Assembly (NCBI GenBank): GCA_013698135.1
Contig: JACCVM010000114.1
Coordinates: 1-15,605, forward strand
DNA: 15,605 bases
From: Euzebyaceae bacterium
Lineage (GTDB): Bacteria > Actinomycetota > Nitriliruptoria > Euzebyales > Egibacteraceae
Reading direction: 5' to 3'
Numbering within the stretch: position 1 is the first letter of the stretch; every line of letters starts with the position of its first letter. The position numbers and the translations under genes were made by a program. Positions 8,624-15,332 of this stretch are shown one piece after another. The notes below the pieces were generated by a model that was not told where the DNA came from, did not search any database, and saw only the letters and a program-made list of their open reading frames with translations.

Positions 8624-9952
8624 ATGGCCCTGTTCCGCCGGATTCCGCGCCCTGACGCCCTTGCCGGCTACCTCAGCGAATCGCTGTGGCTATTGCCATC
8701 GCTGGCGGTAACGTCAGGGATCTTCGGCGCAAGCCTGCTGGCCGTGGTCCGGGGCGGGCCTCCACTGTTCGTCTCGGGCACCGACAGCGCCCGACAGATC
8801 CTCATCACGATTGCCGGCGCGGGGATCACCGTCACGGGCACGGTGTTCTCACTGTCGATCGTCGTTCTGGAGATGGCCTCGAGCCAGTACTCGCCCCGGC
8901 TGCTGCGCAACTTCTTGGCCGACCGCGGCACCCAGACGACCTTGTCGATCTTCCTTGGGACCGTCGCCTACTGCCTGTCGCTGCTGCGCGCCTTGCCTCG
9001 GGGCTCCGACAACGCGGCGTTCCCCCAGTGGGCAGTCGCCGGCGCCTTCGTTCTGGTGCTGGCGAGCCTCGCCGCGCTGGTCTACTACATGCACCACATC
9101 AGCCAGTCGATCCGCGTCGAGTCGATCCTCGCCGATGTCGAGCAACGGACCTTGGCCACGATCCGTTCCCGCTATCCCGAGACCGACACGGTCGGCGTGG
9201 CGGCGATGCCGCCGGTACCGGAGGCGGCGGTGCGCGTGCCGGTCGACGAGAGCGGCTTCCTGCAGGCCGTCGACCTGACCCAGCTTCTGGTCGTGGCCCA
9301 ACACCACGACCTGGTGGTCCGCCTACGGCCGCTGGTCGGTGAGCATGTCGTCGCCGGCACCACCCTGGCTTGGGTGTGGCGAACCGACGGCGGCGAGCTT
9401 GACGCGGCTCGGCTCTCCGAGCCGTTCAACGACCTCGTCGAGATCAGCTTCGAGCGCACCCTTGCCCAGGATGTGGCCTTCGGGGTGCGCCAGCTGGTCG
9501 ACATCGCCATCCGCGCCATCTCCCCGGCCGTCAACGATCCGACGACCGCCGTCGATGCGATCAGCCACCTTGCCGTGCTGCTGAGCGCGCTCGCCGGACG
9601 CGAGATCGGACCTCGCCTGCTCGCCGACGCCGACGGCAGGGTGCGTGTGGCGCTCGACAGCTGTGACTTCGCCGACTATCTGGGCGCAGCCTGCGACCAG
9701 ATCCGCCGCTTCGGCGCCAAGGAGCCGGCTGTGCTGGTCGCGCTGCTGGGGCTGCTGACCGACACCGCGTGCCGGGCGCGCGACGACGAGCGTCGCAAGG
9801 CCGTCGCCGACCAGATCGCCCTCCTGACCACCGACGCCGAGCGCGAGATCGTCCAACCCGCCGATCTGAACGGCGTAGCGGCAGCTGCGGAGCTGGCACG
9901 GCGCGCGGCACGCGGCGACCTGCCCGAGCGCATCGCCGGCAGCGGCCCGTAG
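8624..9952 (+). CDS. DUF2254 family predicted membrane protein
   Basis: Function unknown. The 442 residues have four likely membrane helices (about 20-43, 58-82, 104-123, 134-156) and then a long soluble part. The family signatures MASSQYSPRLLRNFL (84-98) and, further on, ISPAVNDPTTAVDAI are both present, so the assignment to DUF2254 is good. The frame is open upstream into pmt, but the ATG 2 bases after the pmt stop gives the normal family start just before the first helix. It is therefore cotranscribed and probably coupled with pmt. The stop lies 3 bases from the stop of the convergent glycosylase gene, leaving no room for a terminator between them. Confidence 0.85.
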   Translation: MALFRRIPRPDALAGYLSESLWLLPSLAVTSGIFGASLLAVVRGGPPLFVSGTDSARQILITIAGAGITVTGTVFSLSIVVLEMASSQYSPRLLRNFLADRGTQTTLSIFLGTVAYCLSLLRALPRGSDNAAFPQWAVAGAFVLVLASLAALVYYMHHISQSIRVESILADVEQRTLATIRSRYPETDTVGVAAMPPVPEAAVRVPVDESGFLQAVDLTQLLVVAQHHDLVVRLRPLVGEHVVAGTTLAWVWRTDGGELDAARLSEPFNDLVEISFERTLAQDVAFGVRQLVDIAIRAISPAVNDPTTAVDAISHLAVLLSALAGREIGPRLLADADGRVRVALDSCDFADYLGAACDQIRRFGAKEPAVLVALLGLLTDTACRARDDERRKAVADQIALLTTDAEREIVQPADLNGVAAAAELARRAARGDLPERIAGSGP

Positions 9953-9955
9953 CGG

Positions 9956-10540
9956 TCAGCCGTCGCCCGCCGAACCTGCCGCGTCCAGCGCCACGCGCAG
10001 TTGGCCGTACAGGCGCACGAGGTCGGGCAGCTGGTAGGAGGCGTTGAGCCCGCTGGGGTTGGGCAGCAGCCACACGCGAGCACCTGCCAGCGTCTCGTCC
10101 TGTTCGCCTGGCATGGCCTTGGGCCGGTCGAAGGCGACCCGGTAGGCCGTCATGGCCAGAACGGCCACGATCGCCGGCCGGTAGCGGCGCACGAGCCGCT
10201 GCAGCGTCGGGACACCCGCGCGCAGCTCGGCGGGGGTGACCTCGGCAGCCGAGGCGGTGGCGCGGCCGACCAGGTTGGTGATCCCGAAACCGAGCTCGAG
10301 CAGCTCTTCGCCGTCGGAAGGCAGGAACCGGCGAGGCGTGAACCCGGCGGCATGCAGCGTCGGCCACAGCCGGTTGGCCGGGTTGCCGAAGTGTTGGCCG
10401 CTGGCTGCCGACCACAGGCCGGGGTTGATGCCCACGAACAGGCAGCGCAGCCCTGGACGGATGAGGTCGGGCAGCTTGGCGTGCTGCGCCGCGGCCAGCT
10501 GGGCGCGGGAGGGTCGTGATCGCGGGGAGGCGGCGGGCAT
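9956..10540 (-). CDS. mug: G/U mismatch-specific DNA glycosylase (Mug/TDG family)
   Basis: Mug-type enzymes remove uracil and etheno-cytosine (TDG relatives also thymine) opposite guanine, starting base excision repair. The 194 residues show the two active-site motifs of UDG family 2: FVGINPG (35-41) and LLPNPSGLNASYQ (158-170). FGNPANRLWPTLHAAGF and FGITNLVGRATA between them are typical of the family. ATG at 10538-10540, preceded by two in-frame GTG codons that could also serve. The first 25 residues are a basic, low-complexity lead-in. It is divergent from the aminotransferase gene, with 37 bases between the starts. Confidence 0.92.
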   Translation of the reverse strand: MPAASPRSRPSRAQLAAAQHAKLPDLIRPGLRCLFVGINPGLWSAASGQHFGNPANRLWPTLHAAGFTPRRFLPSDGEELLELGFGITNLVGRATASAAEVTPAELRAGVPTLQRLVRRYRPAIVAVLAMTAYRVAFDRPKAMPGEQDETLAGARVWLLPNPSGLNASYQLPDLVRLYGQLRVALDAAGSAGDG

Positions 10541-10577
10541 CACCACGCATCTTCGCCGGACCTGGCAGGCTGCGCCC

Positions 10578-11657
10578 ATGCTGCCCGAACTACCCTCGCG
10601 GATCGCCGAAGCGCAGGCACTGTTCGCTCCCGATGGCGTGTACCTCAACACGGCGACGATGGGGCTGCCACCACGGCCAGCGTGGGACGCGCTGCAAGCC
10701 AGCCTCGACGACTGGCGGCGAGGCGCCGGTGACATGTATCTGTGGGACGAGGCGGTGACCCAGGCGCGCGAGCGCTTCGCCGACCTGGTCGGTGTCCCTG
10801 CCGCGCACGTCGCCGTCGCCAATCAGGTGTCGGTCTTCGCCGGGCTGGTCGCCGCGGCGCTTCCCAGCGGCGCCACGGTGCTGATCGCTGAGGGCGACTT
10901 CACCTCATTGCTGTTTCCCTTCCTCGCCCAACGCGACCGCGGCGTCCAGGTGCGGGTCACCGAGCTGTCGCGGATCATCGAGGACGTCGGCTCCGACATC
11001 GACCTGGTGGCAGTCAGTGCGGTGCAGTCGGCCGACGGGGCGGTCTTGGACCTTGCTGCGCTGGCGACCGCGGCCACCGCCAGCGGCACCCAGACCTTCG
11101 TCGATGCGACGCAGGCCTGCGGCTGGCTGCCACTTGACGCTTCGCGCTTCGATTACCTCGCCGTTGCCGGCTACAAGTGGCTGCTGGGGCCGCGCGGGAC
11201 CGCATGGATGACGGTGCGCCCGGAACGGATGGACGGGCTGCGCCCCCATCACGCCGGCTGGTACGCCGGCGAGGACGTGCACGCGTCCTACTACGGCACA
11301 CCGTTGCGGCTCGCATCCTCGGCGCGGCGCTTCGACGTGTCACCCGCTTGGTTTAGCTGGGTCGGCGCCGCCCCCGCCCTGCGCCTCGTCACACAGCTCG
11401 GTGTCCCGGCGATCCAGGCGCACGACGTCGCGCTCGCCAACCGCTTTCGCGCTGGTCTGGGCCTGCCGCCCGGCAACTCGGCCATCGTGTCGACGATCAC
11501 GCCATCGGGAGCCGCCGAGCGTTTCGCCGCGGCCGGGGTGGTCGCTGGTATCCGAGCGGGGCGACTGCGCTGCTCGTTCCATCTGTACAACACCGAGGCC
11601 GACGTGGATCGCGCCCTGGAGGCGTTGGAGTGTGCAGCTGGTCAGGCTTCCTCGTAG
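10578..11657 (+). CDS. aminotransferase class V family protein (cysteine desulfurase-like)
   Basis: Fold-type I PLP enzyme of the class V group, which covers cysteine desulfurases, kynureninase- and isopenicillin-N-epimerase-like proteins. The 359 residues show YLNTATMGLPP near the start, the PLP-contacting FVDATQACGW (Asp176) and the Schiff-base lysine in VAGYKWLLGPRG (Lys200). I see no conserved Cys loop of a true SufS/IscS desulfurase near the C-terminus, so sulfur transfer is not supported; the substrate is unknown. It lies alone on this strand, divergent from mug. Its last 16 bases overlap the end of the convergent winged-helix gene. A weak CAGGCT 6 bases before the ATG could be a leaderless -10. 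Confidence 0.85.
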   Translation: MLPELPSRIAEAQALFAPDGVYLNTATMGLPPRPAWDALQASLDDWRRGAGDMYLWDEAVTQARERFADLVGVPAAHVAVANQVSVFAGLVAAALPSGATVLIAEGDFTSLLFPFLAQRDRGVQVRVTELSRIIEDVGSDIDLVAVSAVQSADGAVLDLAALATAATASGTQTFVDATQACGWLPLDASRFDYLAVAGYKWLLGPRGTAWMTVRPERMDGLRPHHAGWYAGEDVHASYYGTPLRLASSARRFDVSPAWFSWVGAAPALRLVTQLGVPAIQAHDVALANRFRAGLGLPPGNSAIVSTITPSGAAERFAAAGVVAGIRAGRLRCSFHLYNTEADVDRALEALECAAGQASS

Positions 11658-12763
11658 CGCACGCGGCCATCGCTCGCGCCGCGGACAGCGGCCACGCGTT
11701 CGGCCTCGGCGGTGATGCCCGCGCGAACGGCGGTCGGAACACCGTCGAACGGCTGCACCGTGACGTCGACCCGCGCCTTGCCCGCGGCACGAGCTCGCCA
11801 CACAGCGACGATCTCGGAGCCCACCAGGACGACGCCGGGATTGCCGAGGATGCGCCAGACCGCCTTGCGTCGAGCCTTGTCACCGACCAGCAGGTCGCGG
11901 TCGCGGGCCTGCAGGTACGGGTCGGACGGCGGCAGCAGGCGGACGCGGTCGGCGTCGGGTGACGCCTCCCGCAACAGCGCCACCTGCTCCTCGGGGATCC
12001 AGGTCTTGCGGCCCTCGACCTGCACCGCAGTCAGGTCGTCTGGGAAGGCAGGGCGTATGGCCGCCGCGCTGCTGCCCAGATAGCTCGCCGCGTCGGCCAG
12101 TGTCGCCGGCCCGTGCAAGCGGAGGTAGGCACGGATCAGGTCACTCGGGCCCGTCGACGCGGGCGGCACCGGCGGCTGATCGTCCAGCGGAGCGAGCGTG
12201 GCCGGTGCGTGGTCAGGCAGCAACCGAACGCCGGCGAACAGCCCGACCAGCTGGAACAAGCCGCCGTACACGTGCGTGGCCTTGCAGCTGCGGCAGGCGT
12301 ACGCGTAGGCGGCCGGCAGGCGCGCGGTCACGTCCGCGCTGACGTCGCCCTTGGTCGTCGGCTCGGTCACCACGGCGCGCATGGCCTCGGCCGCGGCGGC
12401 GAATGCCTCCACCCCTTGCACCCCCGCGGCCTTGAACGGACCCCGTTCGGCGGCCAGGCGGGCGATGGCGTCGGCGTCGCTGATCGGCCACAGCGCGCTG
12501 GCCAGCGCGGGCAGGTCGCGGGTGCGGTGCAGGTGGGGTGCGCCGCGGAACGACCACAGCAGCGTGAAGGCCGGGTCCGTCACCGCGTCGTCGTGGCCGG
12601 CCGGTAGCCGGGCGGCCAGTGCGAGACGTGCGGAACCGACGTTGGTGTCCTGGACGCCGAGGTCGAAGACCTCCAGCTCGTCGGGGCCGCCGGCCTCGCG
12701 GCCGAGTCCCTGCGCGGCCGCGCGGTACGCCAGCACCTGCCGGCGATCGACACTCAGGGTCAT
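11642..12763 (-). CDS. winged-helix DNA-binding protein of the AlkZ/AlkX (HTH_42) superfamily
   Basis: Members of this superfamily include DNA glycosylases that unhook alkylated bases and interstrand crosslinks (AlkZ, YcaQ/AlkX); many actinobacterial paralogues are uncharacterised. The 373 residues match the fold by LGVQDTNVGSARLALAARLP (35-54), FTLLWSFRGAPHLH, and a C-terminal block LLPPSDPYLQARDRDLLV (276-293) followed by AVWRILGNPGVVLVGSEIVAVWR. The catalytic position, QxQ in AlkZ, reads Gln-Asp-Thr here (38-40), so glycosylase activity is uncertain. A CRSCKATH stretch (157-164) may bind metal. It starts 7 bases after the VOC gene stop, so the two form one unit. Confidence 0.82.
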   Translation of the reverse strand: MTLSVDRRQVLAYRAAAQGLGREAGGPDELEVFDLGVQDTNVGSARLALAARLPAGHDDAVTDPAFTLLWSFRGAPHLHRTRDLPALASALWPISDADAIARLAAERGPFKAAGVQGVEAFAAAAEAMRAVVTEPTTKGDVSADVTARLPAAYAYACRSCKATHVYGGLFQLVGLFAGVRLLPDHAPATLAPLDDQPPVPPASTGPSDLIRAYLRLHGPATLADAASYLGSSAAAIRPAFPDDLTAVQVEGRKTWIPEEQVALLREASPDADRVRLLPPSDPYLQARDRDLLVGDKARRKAVWRILGNPGVVLVGSEIVAVWRARAAGKARVDVTVQPFDGVPTAVRAGITAEAERVAAVRGASDGRVRYEEA

Positions 12764-12770
12764 GGTCAGC

Positions 12771-13133
12771 TCAGGAGCCGGTGGGCGGCTGGTGCAGCCC
12801 AAAGGGCGAACCTTGATCGTCGCGGCAGAGCTTGAAGCGACCGAGCCGTGCGATCGAATCGGCATCGCCCTCCACGTCCATGTCATCGACGCTGCCGCCG
12901 AGGTCGCGCACCCGTTCGAGCGCCGCCTCCATGTCGTCGACGCTGAAGAAGACGTACGGCGACGCCCCGGCGTCGCCTCCGTGCATCCCGCCTTGCGTGT
13001 TCGGCGTTGTGATCATGAACCCACCGCCAGACGGCCCTGGTTCGAAGGTCCACCCGAACAGTCCTTCGTAGAACGCCCGCCCGCGCTCGGTGTCTTCTAC
13101 ACCGAGTTCGAAGAAGGCCATCTCGCCGCTCAT
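12771..13133 (-). CDS. VOC family (glyoxalase/bleomycin-resistance fold) protein
   Basis: Small vicinal-oxygen-chelate protein of 120 residues with one beta-alpha-beta-beta-beta repeat pair. FFELGVEDTERGRAFYEGLFGWTF opens the N-terminal half (7-30 region) and VFFSVDDMEAALERVRDLGG (61-80) the second half; the end reads DDQGSPFGLHQP. The substrate cannot be inferred; relatives range from glyoxalases to antibiotic-binding proteins. An in-frame GTG 6 codons upstream exists, but AAAGGAG lies 5 bases before the ATG at 13131-13133 and decides the start. A TACCTT -10-like hexamer (13170-13175) lies upstream. It is the first gene of a unit with the winged-helix gene. Confidence 0.88.
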   Translation of the reverse strand: MSGEMAFFELGVEDTERGRAFYEGLFGWTFEPGPSGGGFMITTPNTQGGMHGGDAGASPYVFFSVDDMEAALERVRDLGGSVDDMDVEGDADSIARLGRFKLCRDDQGSPFGLHQPPTGS

Positions 13134-13182
13134 CGCATCTCCTTTGCTCACCTGAGAGCCTGCACTGCCAAGGTATCCATGC

Positions 13183-13560
13183 TCAGCAGGCTGGAATCGC
13201 GGTGGCCTCGAAGTCGAGGATGTGGGCGTCGGCAGTCAGCAGCGGAGCAGCGCGAAGGCGGCTCTGCGCCACCAGGAGACGGTCGAACGGATCACGGTGT
13301 GACCACTCAAGCGCCCCCGCCAGCTCGGCCTGCACGCTGTCAAGGACGAGCAGGTCGAAGCCTTCGGCCGTCGCCGCAGCGACGAATCCCTCCGGTGCGC
13401 GTAGCCGACCGAGCCGGCGTTTGGTTTCGATCTCGAACACCGACACGGCACTGACCAACACCCGCGTCTGCCGGTCGGCAATCCGGCTCAACGCTTCCCC
13501 GCTGAGGGATGAGCCTCCCGCGAGCCACCACAGCAGCGCGTGGGTGTCGAGCAAGATCAT
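13183..13560 (-). CDS. vapC: PIN-domain ribonuclease toxin, VapC-type
   Basis: Probable toxin of a type II toxin-antitoxin pair; VapC toxins are Mg-dependent RNases that cleave tRNA or rRNA. The 125 residues hold the PIN acidic residues: Asp5 in LLDTHALLWW, Glu43 in SVFEIETKRRLGRL, Asp90 and Asp93 in HRDPFDRLLVAQS, and Asp111 in LTADAHIL. Its ATG overlaps the antitoxin stop by 4 bases (ATGA), so translation is coupled. All expected catalytic residues are present, which argues that the gene is intact. It belongs to the PIN group paired with Phd/YefM-type antitoxins. Confidence 0.93.
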   Translation of the reverse strand: MILLDTHALLWWLAGGSSLSGEALSRIADRQTRVLVSAVSVFEIETKRRLGRLRAPEGFVAAATAEGFDLLVLDSVQAELAGALEWSHRDPFDRLLVAQSRLRAAPLLTADAHILDFEATAIPAC

Positions 13561-13790
13561 GTACCGCCTCGCTCGAACAGGTTCAGCAGGTCTTCCGGTG
13601 TGTCGTCGAAATCAGGTGCCATCCAGATTTCGCCCGCCCAGCGACCCGGACGTCGGGGCTCGGTGGCGGCGCGGTACGGCACCAACTTGGCCACGGGCGT
13701 CCCCGCCCTTGCCAACACGACCTCCTCGCCTCGCTCGACGCGGCGCAGGAGTTCCGAAAGGGTGGACTTGGCTTCGTGCACGTTGATCAT
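13557..13790 (-). CDS. Phd/YefM family antitoxin (VapB partner)
   Basis: Antitoxin of the PIN toxin downstream. The 77 residues have the family N-terminus MINVHEAKSTLSELLRRVERG, a beta-strand pair EEVVLARAGTPVAKLVP (23-39) that forms the DNA-binding dimer, and an acidic C-terminal tail (about 55-75, FDDTPEDLLNLFERG) expected to wrap and block the toxin. The ATG at 13788-13790 has no ribosome binding site, but a -10-like TAAGCT ends 6 bases before it, so the transcript is probably leaderless. Phd-type antitoxins usually repress their own operon. Confidence 0.92.
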   Translation of the reverse strand: MINVHEAKSTLSELLRRVERGEEVVLARAGTPVAKLVPYRAATEPRRPGRWAGEIWMAPDFDDTPEDLLNLFERGGT

Positions 13791-13796
13791 CGGAGT

Positions 13797-13827
13797 AGCT
13801 TAGCTTAGTCCAGTGCCTTTGAGTGCC
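13797..13827 (-). promoter_or_regulatory. putative leaderless promoter and operator of the toxin-antitoxin pair
   Basis: On the minus strand two overlapping -10-like hexamers TAAGCT (13802-13807 and 13797-13802) precede the antitoxin ATG; the nearer one leaves 6 bases, which places the start at or near the ATG. Just upstream GGCACT occurs twice (13822-13827 and 13812-13817) with a 10-base period, one helical turn, as expected for a repressor site on one DNA face. No clear -35 hexamer. Confidence 0.45.
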
Positions 13828-13831
13828 AGCA

Positions 13832-13864
13832 GACGGGCGGCTGAGGCGATCCCCGCCGCCCGTC
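13832..13864 (-). terminator. hairpin after the MerR-family gene
   Basis: A perfect 10-bp stem (GACGGGCGGC, 13832-13841, pairing with GCCGCCCGTC, 13855-13864) and a 13-base loop begin 2 bases after the regulator stop. There is no T-run, only TCTGCT on the minus strand, so it may act as a factor-dependent terminator or an mRNA end stabiliser. It would insulate the toxin-antitoxin pair from upstream transcription. Confidence 0.55.
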
Positions 13865-13866
13865 GA

Positions 13867-14616
13867 TCAGCGCAACCTCGTGTCGGCGTACACCGACATG
13901 GCCTCGCGCAGGTAGGCCACCAGGGCGTCGTTGCCCTGCCCGATGTTGCGCGTGAAGCGCTCGTCGTCGACGTACATCTGGCCCAGGCCTCGGTAGGCCT
14001 CGGCGTTGGGCGTCCAGAACAGGCCGGTGACCTCGTAGTGCAGGTCGACCAACTCCTGGACCCGCCCGTCGTCGGCGGCAACGCCGTCGGCGAGCAACTC
14101 CGCCAAGCCGTCGTGCACCCGGCCGTAGCCCGCGCGAGCCTTGTCGGCGTCGGCGGGCGTCCAGCCCTTCATCCGCTCATACGAGGCGTCGACGGCTTCG
14201 TCGCCCCACCGCTGCCGTGCCTCGGCTTCGTACGGGTTGTGCTCGAAGCCGTCGAACATGGTGTCTGCGGTCATGTTTCCTCCTTCCTGCATCTCGTCGA
14301 TCGTTCGGTCGATGGTGCGCAGCTGGCGCCGCAGCCGCTCCTGCTCCTCGATCAGCCGGCGACGGTGGCGTCGCAGGACGACGACCGTGCCGTCGCGGCT
14401 GTCGCGTTCGAGGATCTCGGCGACCGCTTGCAGGCACAGACCCAGGTTCCGCAACAGCAGGATCTGTTGCAGCCGCAGCAGCTGCTCCTGCTCGTAGTGG
14501 CGCCACCCGTTGCCTGCCACCCAGGCCGGTGGCAGCAGGCCTATGGCGTCGTAGTGGCGCAGCGTCCGGGAGGTCACCCCGGAGGCGCGGGCTACCTCGG
14601 CGATCGACCAGCTCAC
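13867..14616 (-). CDS. MerR family regulator with TipAS-like ligand-binding domain
   Basis: Transcription activator of the TipA type. The 249 residues start with a MerR winged helix-turn-helix (about 1-70; SIAEVARASGVTSRTLRHYD, then IGLLPP and WRHYEQEQLLRLQQIL). A dimerising coiled coil follows (about 75-110, rich in Arg, Glu and Leu), then an all-helical TipAS domain (about 115-249, with FEHNPYEAEARQRWGD and YRGLGQMYVDDERF). TipAL of Streptomyces binds thiopeptide antibiotics covalently through a Cys in this domain; this protein has no Cys after residue 61, so at most non-covalent binding is possible. GTG start without a good ribosome binding site. A MerR-type promoter lies upstream and probably makes it autoregulated. 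Confidence 0.9.
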   Translation of the reverse strand: MSWSIAEVARASGVTSRTLRHYDAIGLLPPAWVAGNGWRHYEQEQLLRLQQILLLRNLGLCLQAVAEILERDSRDGTVVVLRRHRRRLIEEQERLRRQLRTIDRTIDEMQEGGNMTADTMFDGFEHNPYEAEARQRWGDEAVDASYERMKGWTPADADKARAGYGRVHDGLAELLADGVAADDGRVQELVDLHYEVTGLFWTPNAEAYRGLGQMYVDDERFTRNIGQGNDALVAYLREAMSVYADTRLR

Positions 14617-14672
14617 CGTGGCACCAACCCTTTCGTCGTCGTCATGGGTGGGAACCCGTCCGACCTACCGTC

Positions 14673-14703
14673 ACCGTACGTGTTGACGCAGCGTCAACCT
14701 CAA
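14673..14703 (-). promoter_or_regulatory. MerR-type promoter/operator with 19-bp spacer and palindrome
   Basis: On the minus strand TTGAGG (14698-14703) and TACGGT (14673-14678) are separated by 19 bases, the overlong spacer typical of MerR-activated promoters. The perfect palindrome GTTGACGCTGCGTCAAC (14682-14698) fills that spacer. Transcription would start near 14666 and give a leader of about 50 bases to the GTG. Location, strand and geometry all fit an autoregulatory site of the adjacent regulator. Confidence 0.65.
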
Positions 14704-14846
14704 CAGGAGGAGCGAACTTTCTTCGTTCACCACGGGCAAATGGTCAGGGACTTCGGCGAGCATCATGACGCTAGGGTCTTCGCATACGTACGACGGTCAC
14801 CTTCGAATGGGATGTTGCCGTGGCGGTCGAACAACTCCGCCGCGGA
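14704..14846. other. intergenic stretch with a protein-like remnant
   Basis: No complete gene is seen. On the minus strand, in frame with the UvrA-like remnant and directly after its stop, 27 codons (14766-14846) read SAAELFDRHGNIPFEGD followed by RRTYAKTLAS and a stop at 14763-14765. The composition looks like a real protein C-terminus, but I do not recognise it. On the plus strand AGGAGGAG (14705-14712) resembles a ribosome binding site but has no start codon at a fitting distance. Confidence 0.3.
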
Positions 14847-15026
14847 TCAACCAGGGAAAGTGGCATTGAGCTGGCGCTGAGCTTCCACTCCGATCGTGTC
14901 GAAGACAAGCGACGACTTGCCCGATCCGGACACGCCTGGAACACGGTGATTCGGTCCTTCGGGCCGCTCAGCGACAGGTTCCGCCTTGGGGTTGTGCTCT
15001 CTTGCTCCGACGACGCGGATGCTGTC
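14847..15026 (-). pseudogene. remnant of a UvrA-like ABC ATPase gene (N-terminal Walker A region)
   Basis: Three consecutive pieces in changing frames rebuild the start of a UvrA-family protein: DSIRVVGAREHN (from 15026), then RNLSLSGPKDRITVF one frame over, then GVSGSGKSSLVFDTIG with the Walker A lysine, ending EAQRQLNATFPG and a stop at 14847-14849. The shifts are about +1 near 14984 and -1 near 14938 and cancel each other. The LVFDTI-EAQRQLN wording matches the UvrA-like paralogues tied to drug resistance in actinobacteria rather than canonical UvrA. Only about 60 of the many hundred family residues remain, so it is not functional. It lies next to the TipA-like regulator. Confidence 0.75.
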
Positions 15027-15332
15027 GCAGGACGTGGGCGTCCGGCACGCTGTCGGCGGCGGCGTCGGGCGGCGGCGTCGAGTGAACCTCGTTGAGCTGC
15101 GACTTCGTCTGAACGACGTTGCCCGCGCGGCCGGTGTGACGTGAGCACAGCGGGCTGATTTCGCGGCGGACTGCGGACGTCTGTGGGCGGCCATGAGATT
15201 CCCACGCCCTGACCGGGCCGGCGAGTCTTATCCCACCCGGCTGCCGAGCGACCTCGCCCGGCTGAGCTTCCCTCGTGGTTCACTCCACCCCAAGGGGCTC
15301 CCACGGACCAGAGCAGCACCTCCGCCGGTTAG
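15027..15332. other. stretch without a recognisable gene
   Basis: Several overlapping open frames exist on both strands but none has family motifs, a plausible start with a ribosome binding site, or ordinary amino-acid composition. It contains one 13-bp tandem duplication (15055-15080). I see no tRNA and no strong terminator; CCCCAAGGGG (15288-15297) is a short palindrome without a T-run. It probably represents further decay upstream of the UvrA-like remnant plus the promoter region of the glycosylase gene. Confidence 0.4.
15055..15080. repeat. 13-bp perfect tandem duplication
   Basis: GGCGGCGGCGTCG occurs twice head to tail (15055-15067 and 15068-15080). It shifts reading frame by one base and lies in the decayed region upstream of the UvrA-like remnant, consistent with slippage in DNA no longer under selection. 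Confidence 0.85.

Noticed and set aside
13149..13151. GTG as the VOC gene start
   Set aside because: AAAGGAG lies between it and the ATG at 13131-13133, so the ATG is used.
14692..14697. TTGACG as the -35 of the MerR-family gene
   Set aside because: It would leave only 13 bases to TACGGT, and no -10 lies at 17 bases; TTGAGG with 19 bases fits better.
14820..15095. Plus-strand 91-codon open frame
   Set aside because: Antisense to the UvrA-like remnant, ends in an Arg/Ala run and has no motif.
15268..15292. tRNA T-arm-like stretch (GGTTCACTCC)
   Set aside because: Flanking bases do not pair as a T-stem and no acceptor or anticodon arm can be folded around it.
14771..15319. A 182-codon minus-strand open frame as an intact gene
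   Set aside because: Only its RNLSLSGPKDRITVF piece resembles a protein family (UvrA-like); the rest is a shadow frame, so the region is a pseudogene.
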